Assembly: GCA_902531515.1 (NCBI GenBank)
Contig: CACAEJ010000002.1
Coordinates: forward strand, 124,001 to 188,000
Length of the DNA: 64,000 bases
Direction: 5' to 3'
DNA from: an uncultured Pseudohongiella sp.
GTDB taxonomy: Bacteria > Pseudomonadota > Gammaproteobacteria > Pseudomonadales > Pseudohongiellaceae
The position numbers were made by a program, and so were the translations under genes. The notes under the pieces are model-generated. The model saw nothing but the letters and a program-made list of their open reading frames with translations. It ran no database searches and had not been told where the DNA came from. Of the stretch, positions 50,619 through 60,075 are shown piece by piece (positions within the stretch are counted from its first letter, which is position 1; each line of letters starts with the position of its first letter).

Positions 50619-51629
50619 TTAAAGTTTGACGATCATCTTTCCAAAATTTTTCCCAGAGAATAATGATAAGAAGGCATCTACCGCGTTATCTATGCCCTCT
50701 ACTATGGTCTCTCGGACAACTAACTCTCCAGACTTTATCCACGCTTCCATCGCTGACAAAAATTCTTGGCGCATATCATTGTGATCAAAAACTATGAATC
50801 CATTAATGCGTACTTTCTTTCCTACAATCAGCATTAGATTATTAGGACCAGGTTCTGGATTGGTGTTATTGTAGGTTCCGATCATTCCACAAGCTACGAC
50901 TCTTCCAAAATGGTTCATAACGTTTAACGCGGCTTGAAGATGCTCGCCGCCAACGTTTTCGAAATATACATCTATACCGTTGGGAGCAGCTTTAGCCAGA
51001 GCGCTTGAAAGATCGCCGCAAGTCTTATAGTTGATGACTTCATCAACACCGCAGCTATTTTTTAACCATTGTGCCTTTTCATCACTACCTACGGAGCCAA
51101 CAACCTTACATCCCATTTGTTTTGCTATTTGGCAGACATTAGCACCAACAGCTCCAGAAGCTGCGGATACGAACACCGTTTCACCTTTTTTTGGCTCACC
51201 AAAACGAAATAATCCAACATAGGCGGTCATGCCCGGCATGCCGAGGGTTCCGAGGTACAGAGAAAGGCGGCTCATATCAAAAGGCTCTAGCTTACTAACA
51301 GCATCCGCTCTGGCAACAAAACTATCTTGCCATGCTGCATTATTTAGCACTAGGTCTCCGACGCGTAACTCGTTGTCGTTTGACTCCACAATTTCACCAA
51401 CAGCGCCTCCATACATTGGTTGGTTGAGCCCATAGGGTTCCGCATAAACCCCTTCAGAACGCATTCGGCCTCGCATATATGGGTCGACAGACATGTAGTG
51501 ATTTTTGACTAGAACTTCACCTGAAGCAGGAGGAGCCAGCTCTATTTCTACTTTTTTGAAGTGGCTTTGGTCTGGTAGTCCGTCAGGTCTTTCGATCAAG
51601 TGGATTTGAGTAGCTTTGTACTTATTCAT
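50619..51629 (-). CDS. Zinc-free MDR oxidoreductase (CurA/prostaglandin-reductase type)
   Basis: The 336-residue product has the leukotriene B4 dehydrogenase-like pattern: NHYMSVDPYMRGRM near 44-57, FVSAASGAVGANVCQIAKQMG near 152-172 with the AxxGxxG dinucleotide loop, NGIDVYFENVGGEHL near 218-232 and a C-terminal NFGKMIVKL. It lacks the catalytic and structural zinc ligands of alcohol dehydrogenases. The family reduces the double bond of enones with NADPH. It begins 17 bases after the TRAP permease stop, so it may process the imported compound, an inference from position. Confidence 0.9.
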   Translation of the reverse strand: MNKYKATQIHLIERPDGLPDQSHFKKVEIELAPPASGEVLVKNHYMSVDPYMRGRMRSEGVYAEPYGLNQPMYGGAVGEIVESNDNELRVGDLVLNNAAWQDSFVARADAVSKLEPFDMSRLSLYLGTLGMPGMTAYVGLFRFGEPKKGETVFVSAASGAVGANVCQIAKQMGCKVVGSVGSDEKAQWLKNSCGVDEVINYKTCGDLSSALAKAAPNGIDVYFENVGGEHLQAALNVMNHFGRVVACGMIGTYNNTNPEPGPNNLMLIVGKKVRINGFIVFDHNDMRQEFLSAMEAWIKSGELVVRETIVEGIDNAVDAFLSLFSGKNFGKMIVKL

Positions 51630-51646
51630 AGGAATCTCTGATTAAG

Positions 51647-53662
51647 TTAGTCTATTGCAGTGGATGCGACTGCATCATTTCGGTTCTGGAAAAAAATAAT
51701 GGAAAGAAGAATGATGGCACCTGCAAAATGGAAATATACGGGGAATGGTGTCCACATCAAAAGTGCGGCACTCGCGGCAAGCCCTGCCGCGATCACTATG
51801 TTGATTTTTTTTTCTAGATGCCACTGAAGAAGTCCTGCCATGGCATATAGTCCCATAGACGACCAGATGAAGATCTCTATCCGATCTGGCCATGTTCCCG
51901 AGATTAAGGGGGAGTATGCAAATAGAACAGGAACTAAATATAATCCCTTGGCCACTTTCCAACTAGTTAATCCTGTTGCGATCGGCCGTGTGCCAGCAAT
52001 GCCAGCCGCGGCAAAAGATGCAAGGCATACAGGGGGAGTCACGTTGCTATCCTGAGATAACCAGAAGATTATCAGATGCGCACTCAATAGCATGCCAGTC
52101 AAAAGCTCCGGTTCTATCATTTCTTGGCGAATTATTTGCTTCATCTCTAACGGCATTTCTTGCAGAGCGATTACGGGATCCCCGCCAAACAAACCAATTG
52201 TCGCAGCAACATTACTAGGCAAGTCTCCGGCTTGGAGGGCTTCCAATAGCTGAGATTGACTGATTAAATCGAAGATAAGTGGCGCGGATAATGTTGCTAA
52301 AACGATATAGGAAGCGGTAACAGGCAGACCCATCCCTAGAACGAGAGAAGCAAGTGCTACTAATATTAGGGTAACGAGCAAACTGCCCTGAGCCCATTCT
52401 ACTATCATTAGAGAAAACGCGTTACCGACACCTGTCGTTGTTACGACATTAATTATGATACCAACTGCTACGAGGAGGAGGGCAGTTGAAACCATGGTTT
52501 TAACTCCATCAACAACTGCATCGAATACGTCCCATCCTCTCATTGGCTTTGGTGATATCCATGAAGCTGCAATCACGCTGAGTATCGCAAAAGCTGCTGA
52601 GGTCGTTGGTGTTCGTCCCGATACAAGAAAGCCAACCAGCACAATCATTGGAATTATAAAATGCCAGCCTTCTTTCAAGACATCTGAAACCTTCTCTGAA
52701 TCTTCATTCCCAGTTGGTGTTAGTCTCAGGCGCTTTGCCTCTATTCGGACAAAATAGGATACGGTTAGAAAGTACAGGACGGCTGGCAGAGCCGAAGCGG
52801 CTATAATCGTCAAGTAAGAAATCTGAGTATAGCTTGCTAAAACAAAGGCACCAGCCCCCATGACCGGAGGCATCAGAGCGCCGCCTGTCGACGCCGCGGC
52901 TACAACGCCCGCTGAGAATCGACCTTGGAATCCAGATTTTTTCATCATTGGAATCGTTATGACGCCAGTCGAAACCGTGTTCGCAACAGCCGAACCTGAT
53001 ACTGAACCCATTAAACCAGAACCAATGACGGCTACAATGCCAGCACCTCCGGTAAGTCTCCCTGCTAAACACTGTGCTAATCTAACAATAAAATCTCCTG
53101 CTCCTGATCGTAATAGGAAAGATCCAAAGATAATAAACATGAAGACAAAAGTAGAGGATATTTGAGCAGTTAATCCAAACATCCCTTCACTGGTGAAAAA
53201 ACTACGGTAGAGAACTGTTTCAAGGCTTAGCCCTGGGAACGCAAATACGCCACTAACATAACGACCTAGGAATAAAATATAAGATAGACTAATTAAGATT
53301 AGTATAGGCATAAACCAACCCGTGGTTCGGCGAGTAAACTCGATGGCAAGTCCAACCGCAAGTAGTGCAAAAATATAGTCGCTAAAGATGAACTCTGTTT
53401 CCCTGGCATAGAGAGCATTCTCGAATAAGATTAAATAAGATGAAGTAGCAACGGCTATTAGCGCTAAGCCAACGTTTGCCCAGAACTTGATTGAGTTATG
53501 ATCAATATCATCGGTCTCATTAGCCATGAGGGCGCAAATTGCACAGAAACCACCAAAGTGAATAGCGGATAGCCAAAGTTCCGAGATACTTGCAAAAACG
53601 TTGCAGTAGATGTGAAAGAGCGCGAACAAAAAAGCTGCCCACTTAAGGTATCTTGATTTCAT
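51647..53662 (-). CDS. TRAP transporter fused 4TM/12TM permease (TAXI type)
   Basis: The 671-residue membrane protein contains both TRAP membrane subunits in one chain. The N-terminal part is a short DctQ-like unit of about four to six helices (to residue 130). The large DctM-like unit follows with FGSFLLRSGAGDFIVRLAQCLAG near 176-198, GSVSGSAVANTVSTGVITIPMMKKSG near 215-240, ASTGGALMPPVMGAGAFVLA near 252-271 and GMGLPVTASYIVLATL near 445-460. It is a sodium-coupled importer working with the TAXI binding protein whose gene overlaps its start by 4 bases. The solute is unknown, commonly a C4-C6 organic acid or amino acid in TAXI systems. Confidence 0.93.
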   Translation of the reverse strand: MKSRYLKWAAFLFALFHIYCNVFASISELWLSAIHFGGFCAICALMANETDDIDHNSIKFWANVGLALIAVATSSYLILFENALYARETEFIFSDYIFALLAVGLAIEFTRRTTGWFMPILILISLSYILFLGRYVSGVFAFPGLSLETVLYRSFFTSEGMFGLTAQISSTFVFMFIIFGSFLLRSGAGDFIVRLAQCLAGRLTGGAGIVAVIGSGLMGSVSGSAVANTVSTGVITIPMMKKSGFQGRFSAGVVAAASTGGALMPPVMGAGAFVLASYTQISYLTIIAASALPAVLYFLTVSYFVRIEAKRLRLTPTGNEDSEKVSDVLKEGWHFIIPMIVLVGFLVSGRTPTTSAAFAILSVIAASWISPKPMRGWDVFDAVVDGVKTMVSTALLLVAVGIIINVVTTTGVGNAFSLMIVEWAQGSLLVTLILVALASLVLGMGLPVTASYIVLATLSAPLIFDLISQSQLLEALQAGDLPSNVAATIGLFGGDPVIALQEMPLEMKQIIRQEMIEPELLTGMLLSAHLIIFWLSQDSNVTPPVCLASFAAAGIAGTRPIATGLTSWKVAKGLYLVPVLFAYSPLISGTWPDRIEIFIWSSMGLYAMAGLLQWHLEKKINIVIAAGLAASAALLMWTPFPVYFHFAGAIILLSIIFFQNRNDAVASTAID

Positions 53663-54705
53663 AGATTTCGTCCCACATTTCCCTCGATGGGATTTGATTG
53701 TTCTGAATCATTGAGCAACAGGCGCTCTGGTATGGGTAACCCTACTTCCCGGTAGTATCGAAGTGCGCCCGCGTGTAAAGGAGCTCCTAGACCATTGATT
53801 GCTATCTCGGGTCGCATGTCATTGGTAGCTCCGTGTATTTCTTGAAGGGTTGCCAGATTTTCCCAAATAACTTTTGTAATGTTGTAAACCACTTCTTCCG
53901 GTATATCCTCTCGCGTAACTAACACATTAGGCGACGCAACCGTGCGGACAGCTTCATCCTGATTTGGGTAAGTGCCCGGAGGGAAGTCATACCAATCCCA
54001 TAAAGGGTATTTGTCATTCAATCTGTTGAGCGAGTCTTCCGTCCAGTTAAGCAGAGACATTCGGTCTCCCAACATGGCATAAGCACGAGTAATTGCACTT
54101 ACCGGAGCGCCAGCGGGAATGTTCATACCGACAATGTTTCCGTCTTGTATGGCATTAGATGTTGGGCCATATCCCATATAGGCAAGATTAAATTTTTCTT
54201 GATAATCTATACCTAGGGTATCTAGGATGAAGCGTCCTGTCTGTTCTGCTCCTGAATTGCGAGCTCCTAAGACATATCGATGTCCATCTAAAGAGTTTAG
54301 GTCCAACATATCTTTGTTGGTCGTCAGTTCTGTGAGTAAGACGAAGTGTTCCACATTTTTCCAAAGGGCACTGACGCTCCTCAGATGGGTTTGTGGGCTG
54401 CTTACTGGCCCCTCTCCAGTCCAGGACCACGCTCCAAAAGGACCCTGCAGAATCGCAAACTGTGCTTGGTTATCCCGCAATAGCTTGAGGTTTTCCAGCG
54501 AACCTGCAGAACTTATAGCGGTGAGAGAGATTCCCTGAGAGGAGGCAAGTTGAGCGTGAGTGATAGTTGCTATTGCGACACCTACTGGATAAAAAGTACC
54601 GCCGGTTGTCGCTGTGGTGAGGACGTAAGGTCTTGCTTGAGAAAGTTCCTCACTGCAAGAAGAGACAACTACTGTAAGCAGGACCGCTGTGATCCATTTG
54701 TTCAA
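53659..54705 (-). CDS. TAXI-type TRAP solute-binding lipoprotein
   Basis: The 348-residue product has a lipobox VSSC (residues about 14-17) and the TAXI blocks YVLTTATTGGTFYPVGVAIATITH, SSAGSLENLKLLRDNQAQFAILQGPFGAW, GARNSGAEQTGRFILDTLGIDYQ and ENLATLQEIHGATNDMRPEIAI. It resembles the orphan TAXI protein at 28220 very closely along its whole length, so the two probably recognise related ligands. It delivers substrate to the fused permease downstream (4-base overlap). The 82-residue membrane protein gene begins upstream, ending 9 bases before it. Confidence 0.92.
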   Translation of the reverse strand: MNKWITAVLLTVVVSSCSEELSQARPYVLTTATTGGTFYPVGVAIATITHAQLASSQGISLTAISSAGSLENLKLLRDNQAQFAILQGPFGAWSWTGEGPVSSPQTHLRSVSALWKNVEHFVLLTELTTNKDMLDLNSLDGHRYVLGARNSGAEQTGRFILDTLGIDYQEKFNLAYMGYGPTSNAIQDGNIVGMNIPAGAPVSAITRAYAMLGDRMSLLNWTEDSLNRLNDKYPLWDWYDFPPGTYPNQDEAVRTVASPNVLVTREDIPEEVVYNITKVIWENLATLQEIHGATNDMRPEIAINGLGAPLHAGALRYYREVGLPIPERLLLNDSEQSNPIEGNVGRNL

Positions 54706-54713
54706 TTTAGCAC

Positions 54714-54962
54714 CTATTTAGACTTTTTTTTATCAGCACTTAGTGTGTCTCTAACGCGGCCGGATAGAGGGACTTCCTCATCCATCTTTTGAACAAGTGC
54801 TATCGCTCCCGACAATACGAAGGCGCCCATCGTTACACCCAATATCAGGGCGATTCGCAAAAGCATGTGAACATGTATCCCAGTCAGATACTCGCCGACT
54901 TCAGCGATTAGGTTCACAGAGACTAAAGCTATTCCAAACGATATCCATACAGCATTTCTCAT
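54714..54962 (-). CDS. Small two-helix membrane protein next to the TAXI-TRAP genes
   Basis: The 82-residue product has two hydrophobic helices (VWISFGIALVSVNLIAEVG near 4-22 and LLRIALILGVTMGAFVLSGAIALVQ near 35-59), then a charged tail (KMDEEVPLSGRVRDTLSADKKKSK). I recognise no family. The gene ends 9 bases before the TAXI binding-protein start and begins 42 bases after the FG-GAP gene stop. The fused permease already contains a small-subunit region, so this would be an accessory. The start at ATG 54962 is the only one that gives both helices. Confidence 0.55.
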   Translation of the reverse strand: MRNAVWISFGIALVSVNLIAEVGEYLTGIHVHMLLRIALILGVTMGAFVLSGAIALVQKMDEEVPLSGRVRDTLSADKKKSK

Positions 54963-55004
54963 AATGGAATAACCTACGCAATTTTACTTTCAGAATTCAA
55001 TTTC

Positions 55005-56660
55005 CTACTGGGAGAGTAACAATATTCCATTGATGTTACTACTGTCGTAGTCTGTGAAGACAAAGATGTCGTCTAATGTGTCGGCGTTCAGGAGGACAGG
55101 CACCACGTCGCCATTGCTGACGTTCGTGTTTAAGTCAATCGATAAGTCAGCCTCATCGCCCATAACCTTTTCGACAAGCGGGTTTTTTGATACGGCAACA
55201 TTGCTTATTATTTCCCGAAAATCAATTTCGTAGTCGTCGCGGCTTCTTGTGTAATTTAAGGATCCTAGAAAAGGAGAGTCTTCAGACTTAGGCTCAATCA
55301 CGTTGAGAAACATTTGGATTTGATTTTTCGTGAGAATCAAAATGTCCTCCCTCGCTATCTCTCCGTCTAAATTACCTACCTTGCTGGGAGTGATCTCCTC
55401 ATTCTGGCTCTCTCTGGCATCTCGGGCCAGTTCCTGAACACTGGTCGCAAGGCGAATTACAGAAGGGAATCGCATGTTGATGGTGAGCTTTCTGGAAGGT
55501 CTTCTGGAAAATCTTTCACCGTCATTTGGATAAATAAAGGCTTCTATTGCAATACTTCCGGACAAAGCTAGCCAGAGGAAGATATCTCCTACAGAGACAG
55601 GCTCTACTCTCCATAACCATAGGTCTTTTAAGCCATCTTCATTTTCATCATGTACAAAAGTACTTAGAACATTGCCGCCAGATCGAAGCACTTGAAGAGG
55701 TTTCTCAAAGTCCATTCCGTCAGCAGTACCTTTAAAAAGTGATACCTTACCCCCTTCTCTTAAGATTAAATCATCGACCTGGTCTCCGTCCACATCCTCT
55801 AATAACTCTTCATGAGTTAGAGCAAGAACTCCAGTAAGATTAGAAAAATCTAAATTATCGATATCAAATTCGCCAAGTCGTTCCTCAATTTCAGTGATAT
55901 CTATTGAATAGGAGGGTGATGTATTGAAAGGCAGCTGATTCATTTCGTCTGCGATAAAAACCTCCAGTTTTTCTTCAGTACGTGAGATTAAATCGTTTGA
56001 ACCATCGTTGTTGACATCCCTTACCTCCATTAGAGGGATCCGGACTCTCTGGCCGACTTGTCTTTCAAGCTCATTGGTTTGTAGTGAGGTCCTAATTCGG
56101 TTATTTGTCGCTATAGTCATAGGTTCATTGAAGTCGTTCTTACCTTTAGCGATATACACTGCCAAACTACCTGAACCTGGTATTATAAAGTCTTCACTGC
56201 CGTCGCCATTGATATCGCGCGAGAAAAAAAGCCGATTGATACCTTTGCTAAGAAAACCTGATAGACCACTTATTATCAATTTTGGTTGCTCAATAGATTC
56301 TCCGAGGGCCTGCCATGAATAAACGTCAGTACCATTTACTAAACCAAGAATGGAGGCTCTTCCATTGCCACTAAAATCAGTACTTAGCTCCCAACCAACG
56401 GATGAATTTTCAAAATTGATTTCATCAAAACCCTTCAAGAAGTCAAAACCATCTTCGCGCTGAAAATAGATTCTCAGATTGTCATCTACCACAGTGATGA
56501 TGTCGCTGAGATTATCCTCATTAATATTGGCGATTACTAATTGTTCGGTAGATGCCGGAAAAGTAAATGCTTGCTGTTTGTAATTTAGTTGTTGCGCTAT
56601 TGCTAAGGAAGGCAGGATGTTGAAAACCAAAGTGTATAGGGCGAAATATAAGAGCCTCAT
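55005..56660 (-). CDS. Exported FG-GAP/VCBS repeat protein B
   Basis: The 551-residue product has a signal peptide (MRLLYFALYTLVFNILPSLAIA-QQ) and FG-GAP beta-propeller repeats. Calcium-type loops are NINEDNLSDII (43-53), DINGDGSEDFIIPG (near 165), DVNNDGSNDLI (near 217), DVDGDQVDDLI (near 300) and DENEDGLKDLW (near 345). Long inter-repeat segments replace some blades. Such propellers bind ligands or other proteins outside the inner membrane; no enzyme motif is present. Its ATG overlaps the stop of the upstream FG-GAP gene in an ATGA (56657-56660), so the two are coupled and probably form a pair. Confidence 0.8.
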   Translation of the reverse strand: MRLLYFALYTLVFNILPSLAIAQQLNYKQQAFTFPASTEQLVIANINEDNLSDIITVVDDNLRIYFQREDGFDFLKGFDEINFENSSVGWELSTDFSGNGRASILGLVNGTDVYSWQALGESIEQPKLIISGLSGFLSKGINRLFFSRDINGDGSEDFIIPGSGSLAVYIAKGKNDFNEPMTIATNNRIRTSLQTNELERQVGQRVRIPLMEVRDVNNDGSNDLISRTEEKLEVFIADEMNQLPFNTSPSYSIDITEIEERLGEFDIDNLDFSNLTGVLALTHEELLEDVDGDQVDDLILREGGKVSLFKGTADGMDFEKPLQVLRSGGNVLSTFVHDENEDGLKDLWLWRVEPVSVGDIFLWLALSGSIAIEAFIYPNDGERFSRRPSRKLTINMRFPSVIRLATSVQELARDARESQNEEITPSKVGNLDGEIAREDILILTKNQIQMFLNVIEPKSEDSPFLGSLNYTRSRDDYEIDFREIISNVAVSKNPLVEKVMGDEADLSIDLNTNVSNGDVVPVLLNADTLDDIFVFTDYDSSNINGILLLSQ

Positions 56661-58207
56661 GGTGATGCAACCAGGAGTGTGGTAGAGGTTCCATGCCGCA
56701 GGATAAGGTCAGGTTTATCGTCGGAATTTAACGAAAGCACCTCAAATTCGAAAACAGTTCGAGGCGACACATACTCCCAAAAAGGATCATCGCTAATTTG
56801 AAATGAACTATTAATCCGTTTTGCTGCCAGCGTGCCATTTTCTGTAACGTATAAAGCATCTTTGTTGCCATCTCCGTCGACGTCATATTGTAAGGACATC
56901 TGTTCTGAGAGGCCTCGGAAATTGGCGGCAGAAAAAGTCTCTTCCAGCCGAGTGATGGGGCGCCTTTCGTACAAAGATCCTGACTTAGTTGAACTTAATG
57001 GATAGATGAGTTGTGTGCGTTTGATTGCTGCATTTCGAATTGCATCGACGACTGGTATAGAGTATGAGCTTACATTAAGGGTCACTTCATTTTCTGGCCT
57101 GAGTTCTGCAAAATTCAGTCTAACGTCATATCCGGAAAATCTCATAACTTGTGAAGGTTGAGACAATTGAAACTTGCCATTGCTGTTTATGTAAAATCTG
57201 GCATCCCATTCGTTACCGTCACCAACTAGGCCATAGATATCTTGAATCCCATCGCCGTTTACATCCGCTAGTGCGACAGTACCCCGAGTATCTATAGTCG
57301 CTTGCCAGTCAGGGGCTGCATTAAAACCTGACTCATTTTGATAATGAATATTTAGTCGTCCTTCCCCGTTCTCATCCACATTGAGATAGATTAAATCTTC
57401 AAGCGTATCGCCAGTAAGTTCTGCTAATAGAAGGGAGGGCATCCAATTTTCGTCGAGCAACAAAGCCTTAGAGTTCGATGATTTAGGCTGCCATTTCTCA
57501 ACAAAGCCCCCAAAAGGAGTTGGTCTCTCGATTGAAAGCTCGACTTTAATACCGTCTATTGGGTTGATTCCCACGCTGGCGTTAAAATCTGCTTGTCTAT
57601 TATTTCGCTGGGCGAGCATAAGGTTTTGATTAAATGTTGTGATGGTTGAATTAAGATTGAAACCTCTGTCTTTGTTTCCCAGAAATATTCCGTAGCTGTC
57701 ATCTCCAGGAAGAATTAAATCTACATACCCATCATTATTGATGTCTTCGATGTTACTTAAGAACTGAAGATTTTCACTTTCGGGGATGGTGGCGATTAGG
57801 TCCCAGGTGAGGAGGTGTTCTAAGTTTCCTGTGTAGCCTTCGACCGCGGTTGACAAGCTAAAGACGCCAGAGCTCGCAAGAAGTACTATCTCCTTGCCTG
57901 GATCTTCTCTGAGATCAGCGAACCCTACACCAATAATTTCTTTTTTTATTTCAATCCGCTGTGGGTTAGCCGAATATGTTCCATTATTTTGCTGATGGTG
58001 AATCCAAAGTTCTCTTCCAATAACAGAATCATAATGGGAATAGATAAGATCTTTTTTGCCATCGCCATTCATATCCTCGGCAAAAAGAACATCCCAGTTA
58101 TTTTCTCTGCGAAGCTCATACGACACATAATTTTCTTGTGCAAGTATTACTGAAGAACCCACAAGTCCCGTAAAGCAGACCAAAAGAAATAAATGAGAGC
58201 GAGTCAT
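56657..58207 (-). CDS. Exported FG-GAP/VCBS repeat protein A
   Basis: The 516-residue product has a signal peptide (MTRSHLFLLVCFTGLVGSSVILAQ). Repeated D-x-N/D-x-D-G loops are DMNGDGKKDLIY (45-56), DINNDGYVDLILPGD (near 155-169), LLAELTGDTLEDLIYL (near 255), DVNGDGIQDIYG (near 310) and DVDGDGNKDALYV (near 440). This is an FG-GAP beta-propeller of the integrin-alpha type, probably Ca-binding. It is a divergent sister of the next gene with the same overall layout. It follows the PDZ lipoprotein gene by 23 bases and is inferred to be part of the ABC/PDZ operon. Confidence 0.8.
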   Translation of the reverse strand: MTRSHLFLLVCFTGLVGSSVILAQENYVSYELRRENNWDVLFAEDMNGDGKKDLIYSHYDSVIGRELWIHHQQNNGTYSANPQRIEIKKEIIGVGFADLREDPGKEIVLLASSGVFSLSTAVEGYTGNLEHLLTWDLIATIPESENLQFLSNIEDINNDGYVDLILPGDDSYGIFLGNKDRGFNLNSTITTFNQNLMLAQRNNRQADFNASVGINPIDGIKVELSIERPTPFGGFVEKWQPKSSNSKALLLDENWMPSLLLAELTGDTLEDLIYLNVDENGEGRLNIHYQNESGFNAAPDWQATIDTRGTVALADVNGDGIQDIYGLVGDGNEWDARFYINSNGKFQLSQPSQVMRFSGYDVRLNFAELRPENEVTLNVSSYSIPVVDAIRNAAIKRTQLIYPLSSTKSGSLYERRPITRLEETFSAANFRGLSEQMSLQYDVDGDGNKDALYVTENGTLAAKRINSSFQISDDPFWEYVSPRTVFEFEVLSLNSDDKPDLILRHGTSTTLLVASP

Positions 58208-58230
58208 ATCTATATAATTTACTGTTTTGA

Positions 58231-59175
58231 TTATTCCTGAACTTCGGTAAGTTCACCATAATCGCTGGTAATGTTAAAGATCCCGAGAATGTCGTGGGAG
58301 CTTTCGTTTTCAATCTTAGAATAACTATAGACTGCAAAGAGCCACAGGTCCAATACTGAGAAGTCTTGACTAGGTGGATTTAAAGAGGACGCGAAATGGA
58401 AGAATGGCCGTAAGCTCATGCGGCTTATCCGCCGGCCTGGTTGCCAAAGTTTGAGTGTACGTTTTTCAATTGTACCCTTAGCATAAACAGTAATTTCTAT
58501 GGTATCTCCGAGCTCGAAATCTTTATTTATCCTTGAAATAAAGTCTTGAGCTGAAGTTATGTGCTTATCGTTGATTGCTAGAATTTTATCATTCGGTTTT
58601 AGTCCTGCTGCCGCGAGCGGACTATCGGGGAAAATTTCTACTACTGTGGCTGCGGCCAGTTGACCCTCTTCCCTGACTGTAGCGAGTTGGGTTCGATAAG
58701 TTGCTCGGGTGGCAATCGAGTCTATACGAAAAAGTTCTCGTGGTTCTAGAGTAGAATCTATCGTTCTGCCGGTAAGCGGTACTTCGAACACTGTGGTGTT
58801 CCTCTGAATTTGAAAATTATAAGATTCAAGCGGATCTTGAGTTTGAATGGCTATAATCGAATCTGGTTCATTAGTGGTCAGGCCATTAATAGAAAGGATA
58901 ATGTCCCCTACTTGCATTCCAGCGGCGCTAGCTGGACCATTCAAAACCACAGAGCGAACTCTAACTCCGGGTAGTACCTCTAGATTAAATAGCGAGTCGC
59001 TTTCGTTCAAAGAGACTTCCATTCCGAAATCTACAAGTAATTTTGTTTCTCTGGATTCTACGAACAAAACGTCTTCCGCAGACAATGTTATCTCGGGGAC
59101 CAATTGAGTTGGCTCATACGTTAGGCACGATGTCATTAGGATAGTTGTTAAGCTAAAACCTATCGAGGCTTTCAT
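58231..59175 (-). CDS. Lipoprotein with two PDZ domains, no protease domain
   Basis: The ATG at 59175 behind GAGGGG gives 314 residues with a lipoprotein leader (MKASIGFSLTTILMTSC, lipobox MTSC); an upstream Met at 59211 is rejected. Two PDZ domains are visible: one around GVRVRSVVLNGPASAAGMQVGDIILSINGL (roughly 60-135), the other around VVEIFPDSPLAAAGLKPNDKILAIND (roughly 170-245). There is no HDS-type trypsin domain, so it is not a DegP/DegS protease. The C-terminal 60 residues are unassigned (HFASSLNPPSQDFSVLDLWLFAVYSYS). PDZ domains bind C-terminal peptides of clients. It sits 42 bases after the ABC permease gene and before two FG-GAP genes. Confidence 0.8.
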   Translation of the reverse strand: MKASIGFSLTTILMTSCLTYEPTQLVPEITLSAEDVLFVESRETKLLVDFGMEVSLNESDSLFNLEVLPGVRVRSVVLNGPASAAGMQVGDIILSINGLTTNEPDSIIAIQTQDPLESYNFQIQRNTTVFEVPLTGRTIDSTLEPRELFRIDSIATRATYRTQLATVREEGQLAAATVVEIFPDSPLAAAGLKPNDKILAINDKHITSAQDFISRINKDFELGDTIEITVYAKGTIEKRTLKLWQPGRRISRMSLRPFFHFASSLNPPSQDFSVLDLWLFAVYSYSKIENESSHDILGIFNITSDYGELTEVQE

Positions 59176-59217
59176 ACTTACCCCTCTATAAAATAAAAAA
59201 AGTGTATTCATGAGTAT

Positions 59218-60075
59218 CTAAAGTTTCTTTTGTGTGATGATAAAAAGACTTATGCATAAGAATATTATGGCTGTCGGTATAGGCACCGATAAGTTCATCT
59301 GTAGTATTCTTTCGTCGACCAAAACGTCAGAATACCCGCGAACAAGGCGACTCACATCCGATAAATAGGAAGTATCTACCAGTGAGGGAAGGAATCGTGC
59401 GTATAAATATTCAGCGTAGCTTCCTAGCGTAGGTTTAAAGATGTCGACAGCCAGTGTCAATCCGAGAGCACTCATCAAAGCTTGGGTCGCGGTTTGAGCA
59501 ATAGCCGATATCATTAAACCGAACCCTATAGCAGCGGGTAGAGCAGCGACAGCAAGGTGCAATCCGAGTAAAACCTCTGCAATGATTTCTTGCTCGCTGA
59601 TGAGTTCAAAGCCGTCTTCTATAATTGGGCCATATTCCCAAAAAAAGCCAGTAATCGTGTAGGTTGTGATCAGTAAAACAGCTAATGAGGCTAATACCAG
59701 TAGATGAAGGTATGCGAATTTTGCCAGGATCAGCGCCGGCCTGCTGACCTTCCGAATTACTAGATGGCGGACGAAACCACTGTCTCGATCATAGCTCAAG
59801 CTGGACGCGGCAGCGCATACCGCTAGAAGTGCCAAGATTGTAATTCCAGTTTTTATACCATCTACAAAATATCCATAAGCATTTGATATGACTACTTCAT
59901 CAAAGCTATTTCCATTTAGCAAGTTGTCACGAGCGGAATTGCCAGCGTCTAGAGCCCAAGTAAAAAAATTTTGAAACGCGGCAACCAAGGCTGGTGAGAT
60001 CAAGACAAGTTTGCTCACAAAGGTGTGTTTCGCAACAAAGAGCTCAGATTTGAGAGCTGCTATGAATCCATTCAT
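59218..60075 (-). CDS. ABC-2 type permease
   Basis: The 285-residue inner-membrane protein has about six helices, with VLISPALVAAFQNFFTWALD after a short cytoplasmic start. The following helices are GIKTGITILALLAVCAAAS, KFAYLHLLVLASLAVLLITTY, LLGLHLAVAALPAAIGFGLMISAIAQ and a last helix IPTAIIFLCISLFI. The signature YDRDSGFVRHLVIRKVSRPALILAK near 90-115 is typical of NosY/GldF-like ABC-2 permeases, which have a large periplasmic loop between helices 1 and 2. The start overlaps the ATPase stop by 4 bases, forming one exporter. Whether it exports a substrate or drives another complex is unknown. Confidence 0.82.
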   Translation of the reverse strand: MNGFIAALKSELFVAKHTFVSKLVLISPALVAAFQNFFTWALDAGNSARDNLLNGNSFDEVVISNAYGYFVDGIKTGITILALLAVCAAASSLSYDRDSGFVRHLVIRKVSRPALILAKFAYLHLLVLASLAVLLITTYTITGFFWEYGPIIEDGFELISEQEIIAEVLLGLHLAVAALPAAIGFGLMISAIAQTATQALMSALGLTLAVDIFKPTLGSYAEYLYARFLPSLVDTSYLSDVSRLVRGYSDVLVDERILQMNLSVPIPTAIIFLCISLFIITQKKL

